Positions 7,419-16,594 of a DNA stretch of 46,210 nucleotides are shown here, piece by piece (within the stretch, counting starts at the first letter, position 1; each line of letters starts with the position of its first letter). A program made the position numbers and the translations under genes. The notes beneath the pieces are model-generated. The model saw only the letters and a program-made list of their open reading frames with translations. It searched no databases and was not told where the DNA came from. The DNA is from Chitinophagaceae bacterium UBA2791 (GTDB taxonomy: Bacteria; Bacteroidota; Bacteroidia; Chitinophagales; Chitinophagaceae), in the NCBI GenBank assembly GCA_002352105.1, contig DEHV01000026.1:3706-49915 (forward strand). Reading direction: 5' to 3'.

Positions 7419-10400
7419 TTATTCTTTATATCTTCTTTTCAGCATTTTATAATAAAGCAATGGCACTACGATAAGGGTAAGGAAGGTAGAGGTAAGCGTT
7501 CCGCCTATGAGGGATATGGCCAATCCCTGAAATACAGGATCCGTGAGTATGATCACCGCGCCTAATACAACGGCGCCGGCTGTAAGCAGGATCGGCATCG
7601 TACGCACCGCGCCCGCTTCAATAATTGCCTGTTTAAGCGTTTCGCCTTCCCTCAGCCTTATATCAATAAAATCAATAAGCAGGATGGAATTACGCACCAT
7701 TACGCCGGCAAGCGCAATAAAGCCTATCATCGATGTAGCGGTGAAATAGGCGCCCATGGCCCAGTGTCCCAGTATGATGCCAATCAGGGACAGGGGAATG
7801 GCGGCAAGCATAATCACGGGAACTTTAAAATTCTGAAACCAACCAACGATCAGTATATAGATTAAAATCAACACCACCGCAAAAGCCGCTCCCAGGTCGC
7901 GGAACACTTCATAGGTGATTTGCCATTCTCCATCCCATTTTACCGTATAATTCTCTTCTGTTTCCGGCGAGCGCGTATATTCTTCATTGATAGAATAGCC
8001 TTTCGGCAATCCGATCTGCTTTAATTTATCTGACACGGCAGATATAGCATATATGGGGCTTTCTAGCTTCCCCGCCATATCTGCCAGGATATAGACCACG
8101 CGTTTCTGATCCTTCCTGTTAATACTTTTCGGAACGGAACTCCTCTCCCAATGCCCCACCTCCCCCAACGATACCATATTCCCCGCCTGCCCTTTTAGTG
8201 GAAGATTGCTTAAGGCATGCAAATTATTTTTGTCGGCTTCCGCAATCTGCAATTTTATATTTAAAGGCTCGTAAGCGTCTTCCTGGTGCAATATACCGGC
8301 GGATGCGCCTGATATGAGCGCGTTTACCGCCATAGTAACCTGCGCCGGCGCAATGCCGTTACGCATGGCTTTCTCCTTGTCTATCACAAACCGGTATTCC
8401 GGCTGATCAGCCTCAAGACTCCAGTCAAGATCAACAACATCAGGCGTATGCCGCAACAATTCCCTTACCTGCGCCGCAACCCTTATTTGTTCCTGTTCAT
8501 CGGGACCGTAAACCTCTGCCGCCAGCGTAGAACGCACGGGAGGACCTGGAGAAATTTCAACCAATGAAATATTGGCGCCGTACTTTTCTCCGATTTGCTG
8601 TATAGGCCCGCGCATTTCCCTGGTGATCGCATGGCTTTGCATCGACCTGTCTTTTTTGTTTTCCAGGTTCACCTGTATATCGGCCACATGATCTCCGCGG
8701 CGCAAATCGTAATGTCTCACCAATCCGTTGAAAGTAATCGGCGAAGCGACGCCCGCATACGCCTGATAATTGCGCACCATCGGCTGCTGTGAAAGATAAT
8801 TGCCAATTTCGGCTGTCAGCGCCTGCGTTCTTTCCAATGTAGCGCCTTCCGGCATGTCTATTACTATCTGAAATTCATTCTTATTATCAAAAGGAAGCAT
8901 TTTTACGCCAACTGAATTTGTATAGAACAGCAGGAAGGAAGCCAATAAGATCACAACCGTGCCAATCATAAAACTCCAACGGTACAAACGCCTTTCCAGC
9001 ATCGGCTGGATCGTCTTTTTGTATATCCGGTAAATAGCGGTTTGTTCCAACACGGTTGGTTTTTTGGTTGAATGCCCGCTCTTTTCTTTCTCCTGTAGAA
9101 AAATATAACCAAGGTAAGGAGTGAGCGTAAGCGCAACCAGTAGCGACAACATCATAGCAATGGCGGCGCCTATCGGCATCGGGCTCATATAAGGCCCCAT
9201 CATACCGCTCACGAAAGCCATTGGTAAAACAGCCGCTACCACCGTAAACGTGGCGAGGATAGTAGGATTGCCTACTTCATTTATTGAGTAAATGGCAGCC
9301 TGCAGGAACGGAAGCTTCCTCATACGGAAATGCCTATGCATGTTTTCTGCGATGATGATAGAATCATCTACCACAATCCCCACGATGAAAACCAACGCGA
9401 AAAGCGTGATCCGATTTAAGGTATAGCCTAGAAAATAATACGCCATAAGCGTGAGCGCAAAGGTTACCGGAACAGAAAGGAACACCACCATACCCCCTCG
9501 CCATCCCATTGCCAGCATTACAAAAACGGTTACGGCCACAATGGCTATAGCCAGGTGAAACAACAATTCGGCTACCTTTTCGGAAGCAGATTCCCCATTG
9601 TTGCGCGTAACGGTCGCCTTTACCTCGGCGGGAATTAAGGTATGGTATAAACTTTCCAGACGATTCTCAATAAGGGTGGTAAGCGCCATAGCATCCGCTC
9701 CCGACTTTTTACAGAAGGATAGCGTTACGGCCGGATAACTGGCGGGAAACATTTCCTGTTCCCTTGCCATTGCCTTTCCGTATCCAAAGCTTACATAACT
9801 GGCAGGCGTTTCATATCCGGCGCTCACTTTGGCAAATTGTTTTAGAAAAACAGGCTGTGCGCCATTGGCTCCTACTATTAAATTCTCCACGTCTTCCACG
9901 GTAGACAGAAAATTGCCGGTTTGGATATTAAAAGCCGTATCCCGTATGCGCAAGGAGCCGGCAGGCATCTGGGCATTCTGCGCCTGGATCATTTGCTGAA
10001 CGGAAGCAATATCTACCTGCAACGCGGCCATTTTTTCCTTATCCAACGCCACCTGTATCTCCTTGCTGCGGCCTCCTGTAACATTTATAGACGATACGTC
10101 AGGGATCTTCTTAAGTTCGGCGCTAACCTGGTTGGCTATCTCCCGAAGTTGCGCGCCGCTATATACCTGGCTCCAGAGCGTAAGCGTAAATACCGGCACA
10201 TCATCTATACCGCGTAATTTCAGCATTGGCATTGACGCTCCTGCAGGCAGTATATCCATATTCTTTAACAGTTCGCTATACAGTTTTACCTGTGAGCGCT
10301 CAATATCCTCGCCAACAACAAACTGCACGATCATCATCGCCTGCCCGTTCATGGAGGTGGAATACACGTGTTCCACTCCTCGAATGTTAGAAATGATTTT

Positions 10401-10619
10401 CTCCATAGGCGCCACTATCCGGTTTTCTACCTCCTTAGGCGCAGCGCCGGGGTATCCGATAAACACATCTACCATCGGCACTTTAATCTGGGGCTCTTCC
10501 TCTCTTGGGATCATCCAAACGCTATAAACGCCGAGCAGTAAACCTGCAATCATCAACAATATCGTCAGCTTTGAGCGAATAAAAGCCCTGGCTATTCTTC
10601 CCGAAAATCCGTTTTCCAT
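7419..10619 (-). CDS. Efflux RND transporter permease (AcrB/HAE-like)
   Basis: At 1066 residues this has the usual length of an inner-membrane RND pump. It has an N-terminal TM1 (residues 16-36), a large periplasmic loop, a TM block near 350-510, a second TM1-like helix near 545 and a second block at 880-1060. The proton-relay aspartates are intact in TM4: GIVVDDSIIIAENMHRH with D418 and D419. It should use proton motive force to expel substrates through the adaptor and outer-membrane channel encoded just upstream in the same operon (54 bp gap to the adaptor). Sequence style is hydrophobic-amphiphile rather than heavy-metal (no CzcA-type DFGxxVD(G/S)xxV motif in TM4). Substrate unknown. Confidence 0.92.
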   Translation of the reverse strand: MENGFSGRIARAFIRSKLTILLMIAGLLLGVYSVWMIPREEEPQIKVPMVDVFIGYPGAAPKEVENRIVAPMEKIISNIRGVEHVYSTSMNGQAMMIVQFVVGEDIERSQVKLYSELLKNMDILPAGASMPMLKLRGIDDVPVFTLTLWSQVYSGAQLREIANQVSAELKKIPDVSSINVTGGRSKEIQVALDKEKMAALQVDIASVQQMIQAQNAQMPAGSLRIRDTAFNIQTGNFLSTVEDVENLIVGANGAQPVFLKQFAKVSAGYETPASYVSFGYGKAMAREQEMFPASYPAVTLSFCKKSGADAMALTTLIENRLESLYHTLIPAEVKATVTRNNGESASEKVAELLFHLAIAIVAVTVFVMLAMGWRGGMVVFLSVPVTFALTLMAYYFLGYTLNRITLFALVFIVGIVVDDSIIIAENMHRHFRMRKLPFLQAAIYSINEVGNPTILATFTVVAAVLPMAFVSGMMGPYMSPMPIGAAIAMMLSLLVALTLTPYLGYIFLQEKEKSGHSTKKPTVLEQTAIYRIYKKTIQPMLERRLYRWSFMIGTVVILLASFLLFYTNSVGVKMLPFDNKNEFQIVIDMPEGATLERTQALTAEIGNYLSQQPMVRNYQAYAGVASPITFNGLVRHYDLRRGDHVADIQVNLENKKDRSMQSHAITREMRGPIQQIGEKYGANISLVEISPGPPVRSTLAAEVYGPDEQEQIRVAAQVRELLRHTPDVVDLDWSLEADQPEYRFVIDKEKAMRNGIAPAQVTMAVNALISGASAGILHQEDAYEPLNIKLQIAEADKNNLHALSNLPLKGQAGNMVSLGEVGHWERSSVPKSINRKDQKRVVYILADMAGKLESPIYAISAVSDKLKQIGLPKGYSINEEYTRSPETEENYTVKWDGEWQITYEVFRDLGAAFAVVLILIYILIVGWFQNFKVPVIMLAAIPLSLIGIILGHWAMGAYFTATSMIGFIALAGVMVRNSILLIDFIDIRLREGETLKQAIIEAGAVRTMPILLTAGAVVLGAVIILTDPVFQGLAISLIGGTLTSTFLTLIVVPLLYYKMLKRRYKE

Positions 10620-10673
10620 TGTTTAGCTGTATTTAAGAGTGGTTTGTTTGCGCCAGTCCAGATCAGATAGCCG

Positions 10674-11759
10674 CTAAAACTCGATTTTAGCCCCGTTCCA
10701 AAGACGGCTGTCGGCGCTGCCAATGTATTCTTCTCCTGCAGCAAGGCCTGATAATACCTCTATCTTCGAGTCCGTTGACCTTCCTGTTCGTAGCCAGCGA
10801 AGCGTTGCCGTATTATTGGCGCCCACGGTATAAATGCCTACAAGATCGCCCTGCTGCACGAGGCTCTCTTTGGGTATCCAGACAGATCCCCGCACACTGC
10901 TCCCGGCGTCTCCGCCAACAGGTATAAGAATATGCACATACATGCCGGAAAGGAGCCCGTTGGTGTTTTGCAGGTTTACCTTAATAAGATACTTTCCCCC
11001 TGTAGCAACAGAAGATCCGCTAACCTGGCCGATAACCCCGTCCACCGCCTTACCATCAACATCAGCGGTAACAGAAACGCGCATGCCGGAGCGGATATGC
11101 CTAATCTGGTTTTCAGTAACTGTTGCCGCTGCTTGCAGGGAACCATTGCCTTCCATCATCAACACAGGCATTCCCGGGCTTGCCAGATTGCCGGCATCCA
11201 TTAACTTCTGCGTAATGACGCCATTAAAAGGCGCAGTCACATTAGCATAGGCCATATTGGCATTTATTTCATTGCGCATTTGTCTGGCAGCCTGCGCCTG
11301 CGCTTCAGCAGCTTCGTATTGCAGCGTCATATTCTCCAGTTCCTTATCCGTAGCGCTGTTTTGCTGATGCAATATTTTAAACCGTTCATAATCCCTTTTT
11401 GCATTCGCCAATGCCGCATCTGCGGCAGCAATGCTAGCGCTTACCTGCCCGCCTTTAGCCTGTATATCCGCCGATTGTACAGAGAAAAGCGTTTGACCGG
11501 TTCGGACATTGTCGCCAATTTCCACGCTTATTTTAGTAATGTATCCCATGATACGCGTGCTGATGGCGGCCGAGCGTTCTGAAACCAATTGCCCGCTGAT
11601 GGAGATCGCCTCTCCACCCTCCGATAAGGCAGCTTTAACTACGGTTACGGGCACAGCTTCCCCAATTACTTGTTCGCCTGCACGCTGATTTCCCTTAGTT
11701 CCACAGGATAACAATATGCTGCCTGCGGAGATCATAAAAATTATGTTTGTTAATTTCAT
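10674..11759 (-). CDS. Efflux RND periplasmic adaptor (HlyD/MFP) lipoprotein
   Basis: A 361-residue membrane-fusion protein. The leader ends in a lipobox (SILLSC, Cys19), so the mature protein should be lipid-anchored. The order is typical: a first beta-barrel/lipoyl half (GYITKISVEIGDNVRTGQTL, about 73-92), an alpha-helical hairpin (about 100-165, rich in Ala, Gln and Glu), a second lipoyl half (NVTAPFNGVITQKLMDAGNL, about 173-192), then beta-barrel and membrane-proximal domains. It links the RND pump to the TolC-like protein. It lies 22 bp after the tolC-like stop and 54 bp before the pump, so all three are probably co-transcribed. Confidence 0.92.
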   Translation of the reverse strand: MKLTNIIFMISAGSILLSCGTKGNQRAGEQVIGEAVPVTVVKAALSEGGEAISISGQLVSERSAAISTRIMGYITKISVEIGDNVRTGQTLFSVQSADIQAKGGQVSASIAAADAALANAKRDYERFKILHQQNSATDKELENMTLQYEAAEAQAQAARQMRNEINANMAYANVTAPFNGVITQKLMDAGNLASPGMPVLMMEGNGSLQAAATVTENQIRHIRSGMRVSVTADVDGKAVDGVIGQVSGSSVATGGKYLIKVNLQNTNGLLSGMYVHILIPVGGDAGSSVRGSVWIPKESLVQQGDLVGIYTVGANNTATLRWLRTGRSTDSKIEVLSGLAAGEEYIGSADSRLWNGAKIEF

Positions 11760-11781
11760 ATCGATGGATTGAGCTTTATTA

Positions 11782-13083
11782 TTAATTCGCCGTAAGAAAT
11801 CGGATATAAGCCAGCGTACTGTTGCGCATGATCGCCGCCTGTTTATGATATAATTTTTGTTGTAAAAGCTGGGTGTGCGCCTGCAATACGTCCGTAGCGC
11901 CTACAAGCCCCTGCTTAAACCGGTTTTCCAATATGTACAAAGCTTCCTCTGCCTGCGCTATCGCCGCCTTGTATTGAATCAATTGGTAATCTGCATTTTT
12001 AAGTTGCTCCTGCGCTTTTGCCAGCTCTTTCCCGTCCTGCTCTCTTTGATTTGTTAATTGCAGCAATATTTGCTTCTGTTCTAGCTTCTGCGTGTTCAGT
12101 CTGGCATTTGCTTCATTGCCCTGAAAGATATTCCAGGTCAACTGCAGGCCTGCCAGGTAAGCATTACCGCCAAAGCCAAACATGTTTTTATCGTTGAACT
12201 GGAAAGAGCCAAAGCCGTTCAATTTTGGCGTTATGGCGCGCCTCGTACTTTTCATCATGTCATCATAAGCCGCGATAGCCGTCTCCATTGCCCTGTAATC
12301 AGCTCTTGCAGATGAAATCGTCAGGCTCTGCCCGGCCGGATCGCCTTCCATCTGCGGACCATCGGTTCGATAAACAACGCCAATAGGCTTTCCCATTAAC
12401 ACGCTTAAGTTGTCGGAATATTCCGCTATCGCCGACCCTGCCGCAGCTATCTGCGTTTCTATTGCCTTAACCTGCACCTCAACATTCAGCAGGTCCGATT
12501 TTTGCAAATAACCCTGATCGTATCTGTCTTTTACCCATTTGTAAATCGCCTGAAGCGTCTTCAACGCGTCTTTCGAGACGGCTTCCATTTCGTAGGCCAT
12601 TTGCAGCTGATAGTACGCTGTTTCAGTAGCAAAATGAATATAGTCCAGCGTACGCTGCATTTTGAACGCCGCAATATTAACCTGACTGCGGGCAGCCTTA
12701 CGCATAGCCAGCATATCGGCATTGAAAATCGGCTGCATCAATGTCGCCTTGGCGACGAAATCGCCTGCAGCCTCGGGATTGTTCAGCAAATGCGGGGCAA
12801 AATCATTTTGCGATATGCTTCGTTGCTGTAATTTAAAACCAAAAGCATTCAACGGATTATTAGTAATCATAGCGGTATAGTCCACATTAATCCTCGGAAG
12901 AAAAACTGCATCGGTTTGCCTGTATTTTGCTTCGGCAATCTTAATGTCGCCGGTGGCAATTTGTATCTGACTGCTTTTCGCGATAGCCTGTTTTACCGCC
13001 TCTTCTTTTGTAAGCGCAACGGTTTGGGCGCCGGCCCCCATGATGATGAAACTAAAAAGGATAAATAACGACAATTCTTTCAT
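11782..13083 (-). CDS. TolC-family outer membrane efflux protein
   Basis: This is the first gene of the efflux operon and forms the outer-membrane exit duct. The protein has a signal peptide, then two repeats of the outer membrane efflux protein domain: long amphipathic helices rich in Ala, Gln and Lys, with 'L..A...A......i..a' periodicity. I place the start at the ATG at 13083 (MKELSLFILFSFIIMGAGAQ), giving 433 residues and a normal signal peptide. An in-frame TTG at 13116, preceded by a GGAG, would add 11 residues ahead of the leader and cannot be excluded. The upstream gap (13117-13429) contains a perfect inverted repeat that could be an operator, and no recognisable gene. Confidence 0.9.
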   Translation of the reverse strand: MKELSLFILFSFIIMGAGAQTVALTKEEAVKQAIAKSSQIQIATGDIKIAEAKYRQTDAVFLPRINVDYTAMITNNPLNAFGFKLQQRSISQNDFAPHLLNNPEAAGDFVAKATLMQPIFNADMLAMRKAARSQVNIAAFKMQRTLDYIHFATETAYYQLQMAYEMEAVSKDALKTLQAIYKWVKDRYDQGYLQKSDLLNVEVQVKAIETQIAAAGSAIAEYSDNLSVLMGKPIGVVYRTDGPQMEGDPAGQSLTISSARADYRAMETAIAAYDDMMKSTRRAITPKLNGFGSFQFNDKNMFGFGGNAYLAGLQLTWNIFQGNEANARLNTQKLEQKQILLQLTNQREQDGKELAKAQEQLKNADYQLIQYKAAIAQAEEALYILENRFKQGLVGATDVLQAHTQLLQQKLYHKQAAIMRNSTLAYIRFLTAN

Positions 13084-13205
13084 TTGCTCTGTTGTTTGCT
13101 TAATGACCAAATGCAACTCTCCAGGAGTATATACGTTCGTAAAAAAATGAAATAGGAGGAATACCGAAAAACGCCGATGTTGAATAACCCGATATACGCA
13201 TAGAT

Positions 13206-13227
13206 TTTTGCAATTGATATTGCAAAA
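13206..13227. promoter_or_regulatory. Inverted repeat, candidate operator of the efflux operon
   Basis: Perfect 8 bp arms TTTTGCAA (13206-13213) and TTGCAAAA (13220-13227) flank the 6 bp spacer TTGATA. The 22 bp dyad lies about 120 bp upstream of the tolC-like ATG, where a TetR- or MarR-type repressor of an efflux operon would bind. No regulator gene is adjacent, so the partner is unknown. A stem-loop role is less likely because there is no T tract and no upstream gene pointing toward it. The rest of the 313 bp gap has no supported gene. Confidence 0.45.
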
Positions 13228-13429
13228 TTGTTACAACTCAAACGCCCGTACAGCTACTTTGGTTACACAAGGAAAATTTTATTCTTTCCCAACCGAATAG
13301 CCTCGTTTTTATTCTTCAGTCCTGGGAAACGGCAACGAGGGAAGTTACCGGCTCATTAGCCAATTGTTTGTGAGCGAAAAATCAAGGATGAGAGAGAAGC
13401 TTTTAGCATGGCAGCTCGACCGAACAATT

Positions 13430-13768
13430 TTATTTCTCGGTAAATAAACTAACTATTTGGGTTATGGCCGTCAGCAAAGCTAAAACCAGGGCGATGTTTT
13501 TATACCCCGACTCATATAGACACCACGCAGACAGGAGGAACATACCCGCCCTGAATATCGCCAGATAGGGCATTTCAAGCCTATGGCCCGACTTGGGCGC
13601 GGCAAATATCGACCACAATACAATCGCCGTGGAAATGATAAAGATCGTAAACAAAAGTTTGGGTAAAAAACTCCATTGCCTTGTCATTCCATACAAGCCG
13701 TATGAGACAAGCATTGCTACTTCCAACAGAAAAACAATTACCAGGTTTATCCCCTTGATCATAATCAT
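13430..13768 (-). CDS. DUF2568 (YrdB-type) membrane protein
   Basis: A 112-residue protein with four predicted transmembrane segments (about residues 6-26, 34-54, 68-88, 90-108). The loop LWSIFAAPKSGHRLEMP, with the AAPKS core, is the signature of the DUF2568/YrdB family. Function is unknown across the family. It starts at the ATG at 13768; a second Met two codons in (MIMIKGIN) is an alternative start. It lies alone between the efflux operon and the rhomboid-like gene, all on the minus strand, with gaps too large to infer an operon. Confidence 0.8.
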   Translation of the reverse strand: MIMIKGINLVIVFLLEVAMLVSYGLYGMTRQWSFLPKLLFTIFIISTAIVLWSIFAAPKSGHRLEMPYLAIFRAGMFLLSAWCLYESGYKNIALVLALLTAITQIVSLFTEK

Positions 13769-13954
13769 ATGCCTGATAAACTTACAAAATATTAATGTGA
13801 TGTCCTGGTAAGGTCTGATATTTTGGGAGCGCCTAAGATTCGATCTGCATAGTGAATGGAAGCAAGGATTAAAATCTTTACTGAAATATTGCCCGGCTAA
13901 AACTGAAATGGTTAACCGGTCGGGAATAAAACTGAAGGCGATACAGAACTATAG

Positions 13955-14677
13955 TTAGGCCTGGTAAGCCAGTTTCGCATCTCTGCTTAGATTGGTTTCC
14001 CGATTTTCGAGGATGCGCGCATACTTTATTCCCATATAAATATTGAAAGCATATACCAGTACGTATGCCATATTATTCTTGTACACCGTCATAAAACTGA
14101 TCAGTAAGGCAACAAAATATACCTGCCATAAATTAACGCGAATATGCTTCCCGATCCTGAACTGCCGGTTGCCGCATAGCATCACGCCAGCGGTCATAAC
14201 GCCAAGCGCTCCTCCGAACGCTCCTTCCATAAAACCGCCAGGCCCGGAAAAAATAGGAAATACCAGGTGAGAGAAATTAAATACCAGGGCCGACATGATT
14301 GACAGTATAAAATAGAATAAGACAACTTTTTTCTCCCCCGCCCGCTTCTTCAGCAGATGGCCAAATAGCCAGAGCATCGCTACGCTCAGCAGCAATTCCC
14401 CCGCGTCAAGATGAACAAACTGGTAAGTAAACACGCTGGTTGTCCAATTAAAAGGCCAGGCCTGCGGGCGGGAAGAAACCGCAAGCGTATTGCGCAAATG
14501 ATCGCCTACTGTACCGCCCGCGAGCGGCGAAGCCAGCATACCGTTCGAGTCAATAATATAATAGGCGGCAAAAAACAGGGTATGCAATAAAATAAGCAGA
14601 TTAAGCCGGCTTTTCAAGCCTATGGAAAATTCAAATCTATTATTCGCTTGTACAATTTGTTTCATGGGGTCATGCAT
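13955..14677 (-). CDS. Rhomboid-like membrane protein lacking the catalytic residues
   Basis: This 240-residue protein has about six transmembrane segments. The layout resembles prokaryotic rhomboids: a TM1, the segment FTYQFVHLDAGELLLSVAML (83-102) where active rhomboids have 'F.H....HL..Nm..L', and GAFGGALG (152-159) where they have GxSG. The second His is Glu94, the Asn is Ser98 and the nucleophile Ser is Phe154; the final catalytic His (expected near 211) is absent. It should therefore be an inactive pseudoprotease, possibly a membrane chaperone or binding protein, if the homology is right. The Met at codon 5 is an alternative start. It is not obviously in an operon. Confidence 0.6.
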   Translation of the reverse strand: MHDPMKQIVQANNRFEFSIGLKSRLNLLILLHTLFFAAYYIIDSNGMLASPLAGGTVGDHLRNTLAVSSRPQAWPFNWTTSVFTYQFVHLDAGELLLSVAMLWLFGHLLKKRAGEKKVVLFYFILSIMSALVFNFSHLVFPIFSGPGGFMEGAFGGALGVMTAGVMLCGNRQFRIGKHIRVNLWQVYFVALLISFMTVYKNNMAYVLVYAFNIYMGIKYARILENRETNLSRDAKLAYQA

Positions 14678-15010
14678 TTTTAACCGTTAAGTTGAAATCG
14701 GACTAACAAAACCAATAAACATGCCTAAATCAGCTGAATTAGAAAAACAAGTTAAATTTTTCGTCAGTAGCTACTGAAAACCAACAACATGCGAAATCGT
14801 TTTTTAGTATATCCGAGTTCGATATCCAAATCCGCAAACGTTGTTAATCTTATTCGTATTTATTTTTTACGCAATATCTGCGCGCTTGCGTGATTATACG
14901 CCATATATTTTGTATCGAGCAAGGATCGCCTGGCCGACCTTTCGCCGCTCTGTCCTGTCGGGATAAAAGGTCAGGTTAGCGCGAACTTATTTCGACCTGA
15001 TCAAATGATA
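14678..15010. other. Intergenic region, no supported feature
   Basis: This is a 333 bp gap between two minus-strand genes. It is AT-rich at 14740-14880. The part next to the lyase stop has an imperfect inverted repeat (ACCTTT near 14938 and AAAGGT near 14967), but its loop is long and it has no T tract. I see no gene, and no good promoter for the rhomboid-like gene. Confidence 0.4.
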
Positions 15011-16489
15011 TTATGGAAAGGTAGATCGGACCGCCGAATAGCTGGCGCCGCGCGTCCAGTTGTCGTGATATATGGTGTTGGTATTTGATCCTCCTTTGTC
15101 GCGGTACAATCCGTGCTGTATATAACATTTTGTCGTATACCTAGAGCCTATAGAAATCTCAGCGCGGGAGTCTATCAATGATAGATTAGAGAAATATTGA
15201 AGCGTGGGGATATTGGCCAGCGAAAAAATCTGCCTAAACCTGGATTGGCCCTCCACCCTATGCCATACCTGAACGATGCCTGTATCGTCGGGTCTGAATT
15301 TCACCCTGACAATAAAATCCTGCCAGAGACCTTTGTACAGATCCCTCGATATAACGAAGTAGTTTTTATATGTATAAGTTGCGGCGCCAACAACTCCTCC
15401 GACAATGCCTGTTCTAAATGAAACGCCAATTGAATCGCCCCCGATATTAAATGCTATAGGCGGATTAATCGACGTGCGTGAATGCCACTGCATGAAAATA
15501 CCGTATAACTGGGGGTTTGTCCAATCTGTTGGGATATAGGTCGACCATCCGTAATAATAATCATCGTCCGGCGCTTCCTGCGTATATCCATTCCAGATAT
15601 CGCTATAGTGACTTATCTCGCATCGTTCGCCGCTGAAGCGGGCAAGGGTGTCATGAGGCCTTACCACAAATTTCGCCGCATACTTTCCCTGCCTGACCGG
15701 AGTAGTAACGACCGATAGCTGCGCGGCCGTATCCGTTGCCCTTATTCCCTGCCATTGACTAAAGTCGCCGGATTCCCAATCGCTGATCACCTGAGGCCTG
15801 TGCGTAGGTTTTCCCCATATTTCTATTTCTCTATAACTATTCCAATCGTTTACGGTATTGCCATACCCTACAACCCTTACATATTTAGCCGTAATATCGG
15901 TAAAGTCGAAGGTTTCCAACGCCGTATTATTGGGCGAACTGTAGCCGTTGGAAACGACTGTTATCCATGTAAGGCTATCCAAAGAAACTTCTATATCAAA
16001 CTTATACGTGCGCCTGGCATTTCGCGGATTGTAGAAAGCTAGTTTCACATAATCAATATCATATTCCGCGTCCATATTAAGGTTGATCCATTTCCCAACG
16101 CCGTTCCCTCTCCAGTAACTATTAAGGTTTCCATCCAACACATTAGCGGGAACATTATTGCCATCGGGAGCAGCGTCGGTAGTAGCATATCCTCCGAGTA
16201 TGGAGATCTTCGAAGCCGTTACCGGGGTAGTCTTCTGATCGTCGCTTTTCCCGCTCTGGTAAGTAGCCGGGTTGCCGTCCGTACTGTTCTCAATTCCCTG
16301 ACCTGAATCGCCGGGGGCGGAAGAAACCGCCCCTGCTACAGTAAGTTTCTTAAAAAAACCAACCGCCTTCGGCGAAACGAGCGGTAGGGATTCAGAAGAT
16401 TTAAGTTTGTTAATGTTTTCGCCACAGATAAAAATCAAAATAGATACCGCCACCACGCGTAAAAACATCTTCAAATAAAGAAACTTCAT
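15011..16489 (-). CDS. Secreted discoidin (F5/8 type C) plus polysaccharide lyase-like protein
   Basis: A 492-residue exported protein. An N-terminal hydrophobic segment (residues 8-24) acts as signal peptide or anchor. Next is a linker, then a carbohydrate-binding F5/8 type C domain (about 100-228) with NVLDGNLNSYWRGNG, 'ITAKYVRVVG' and a terminal 'REIEIWGK'. The C-terminal domain (about 235-492) resembles the heparin-lyase-I-like polysaccharide lyase family (PF14099-type jelly roll): 'DWESGDFSQWQ', RFSGERCEISH, 'YYYGWSTYIP', 'MQWHSR' and a final 'IYHDNWTRG'. It probably cleaves an acidic polysaccharide by beta-elimination outside the cell. It is monocistronic, with a hairpin over its translation start. 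Confidence 0.75.
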   Translation of the reverse strand: MKFLYLKMFLRVVAVSILIFICGENINKLKSSESLPLVSPKAVGFFKKLTVAGAVSSAPGDSGQGIENSTDGNPATYQSGKSDDQKTTPVTASKISILGGYATTDAAPDGNNVPANVLDGNLNSYWRGNGVGKWINLNMDAEYDIDYVKLAFYNPRNARRTYKFDIEVSLDSLTWITVVSNGYSSPNNTALETFDFTDITAKYVRVVGYGNTVNDWNSYREIEIWGKPTHRPQVISDWESGDFSQWQGIRATDTAAQLSVVTTPVRQGKYAAKFVVRPHDTLARFSGERCEISHYSDIWNGYTQEAPDDDYYYGWSTYIPTDWTNPQLYGIFMQWHSRTSINPPIAFNIGGDSIGVSFRTGIVGGVVGAATYTYKNYFVISRDLYKGLWQDFIVRVKFRPDDTGIVQVWHRVEGQSRFRQIFSLANIPTLQYFSNLSLIDSRAEISIGSRYTTKCYIQHGLYRDKGGSNTNTIYHDNWTRGASYSAVRSTFP

Positions 16490-16492
16490 ACT

Positions 16493-16515
16493 ATCCTATT
16501 AAAAACTAATAGGAT
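16493..16515 (-). promoter_or_regulatory. Hairpin covering the ribosome-binding site of the lyase gene
   Basis: Perfect 8 bp arms ATCCTATT (16493-16500) and AATAGGAT (16508-16515) flank a 7 bp loop. In the lyase mRNA the 3' arm contains AGGA 5-6 nt upstream of the ATG at 16489, so folding would bury the Shine-Dalgarno-like sequence. Translational control is inferred. The plus strand has no T tract, so it is not a plus-strand terminator. Confidence 0.5.
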
Positions 16516-16563
16516 GAAAGTAATATTTTTATATCAACGCCGGCGCAGTTTAAACGTAAAGAG

Positions 16564-16594
16564 TTGTTATTTCTATATAGTTTTTATACTTTTG
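16564..16594 (+). promoter_or_regulatory. Candidate promoter of the CmpX-like gene (TTG-N20-TACTTTTG)
   Basis: TTG at 16564-16566 is followed after 20 bp by TACTTTTG (16587-16594), a full match to the Bacteroidota consensus. It lies about 225 bp upstream of the CmpX-like start, implying a long leader. The 330 bp divergent gap (16490-16819) otherwise holds only the lyase hairpin; I see no supported small gene in it. Confidence 0.45.

Noticed and set aside
13230..13445. Short plus-strand frame ending near 13445 with a coding-like tail
   Set aside because: About 48 codons after a stop, only one late ATG, overlaps the end of the DUF2568 gene, no family match.
14938..14973. ACCTTT/AAAGGT inverted repeat between the lyase and the rhomboid-like gene
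   Set aside because: Loop too long, stem short, no T tract; not a convincing terminator.
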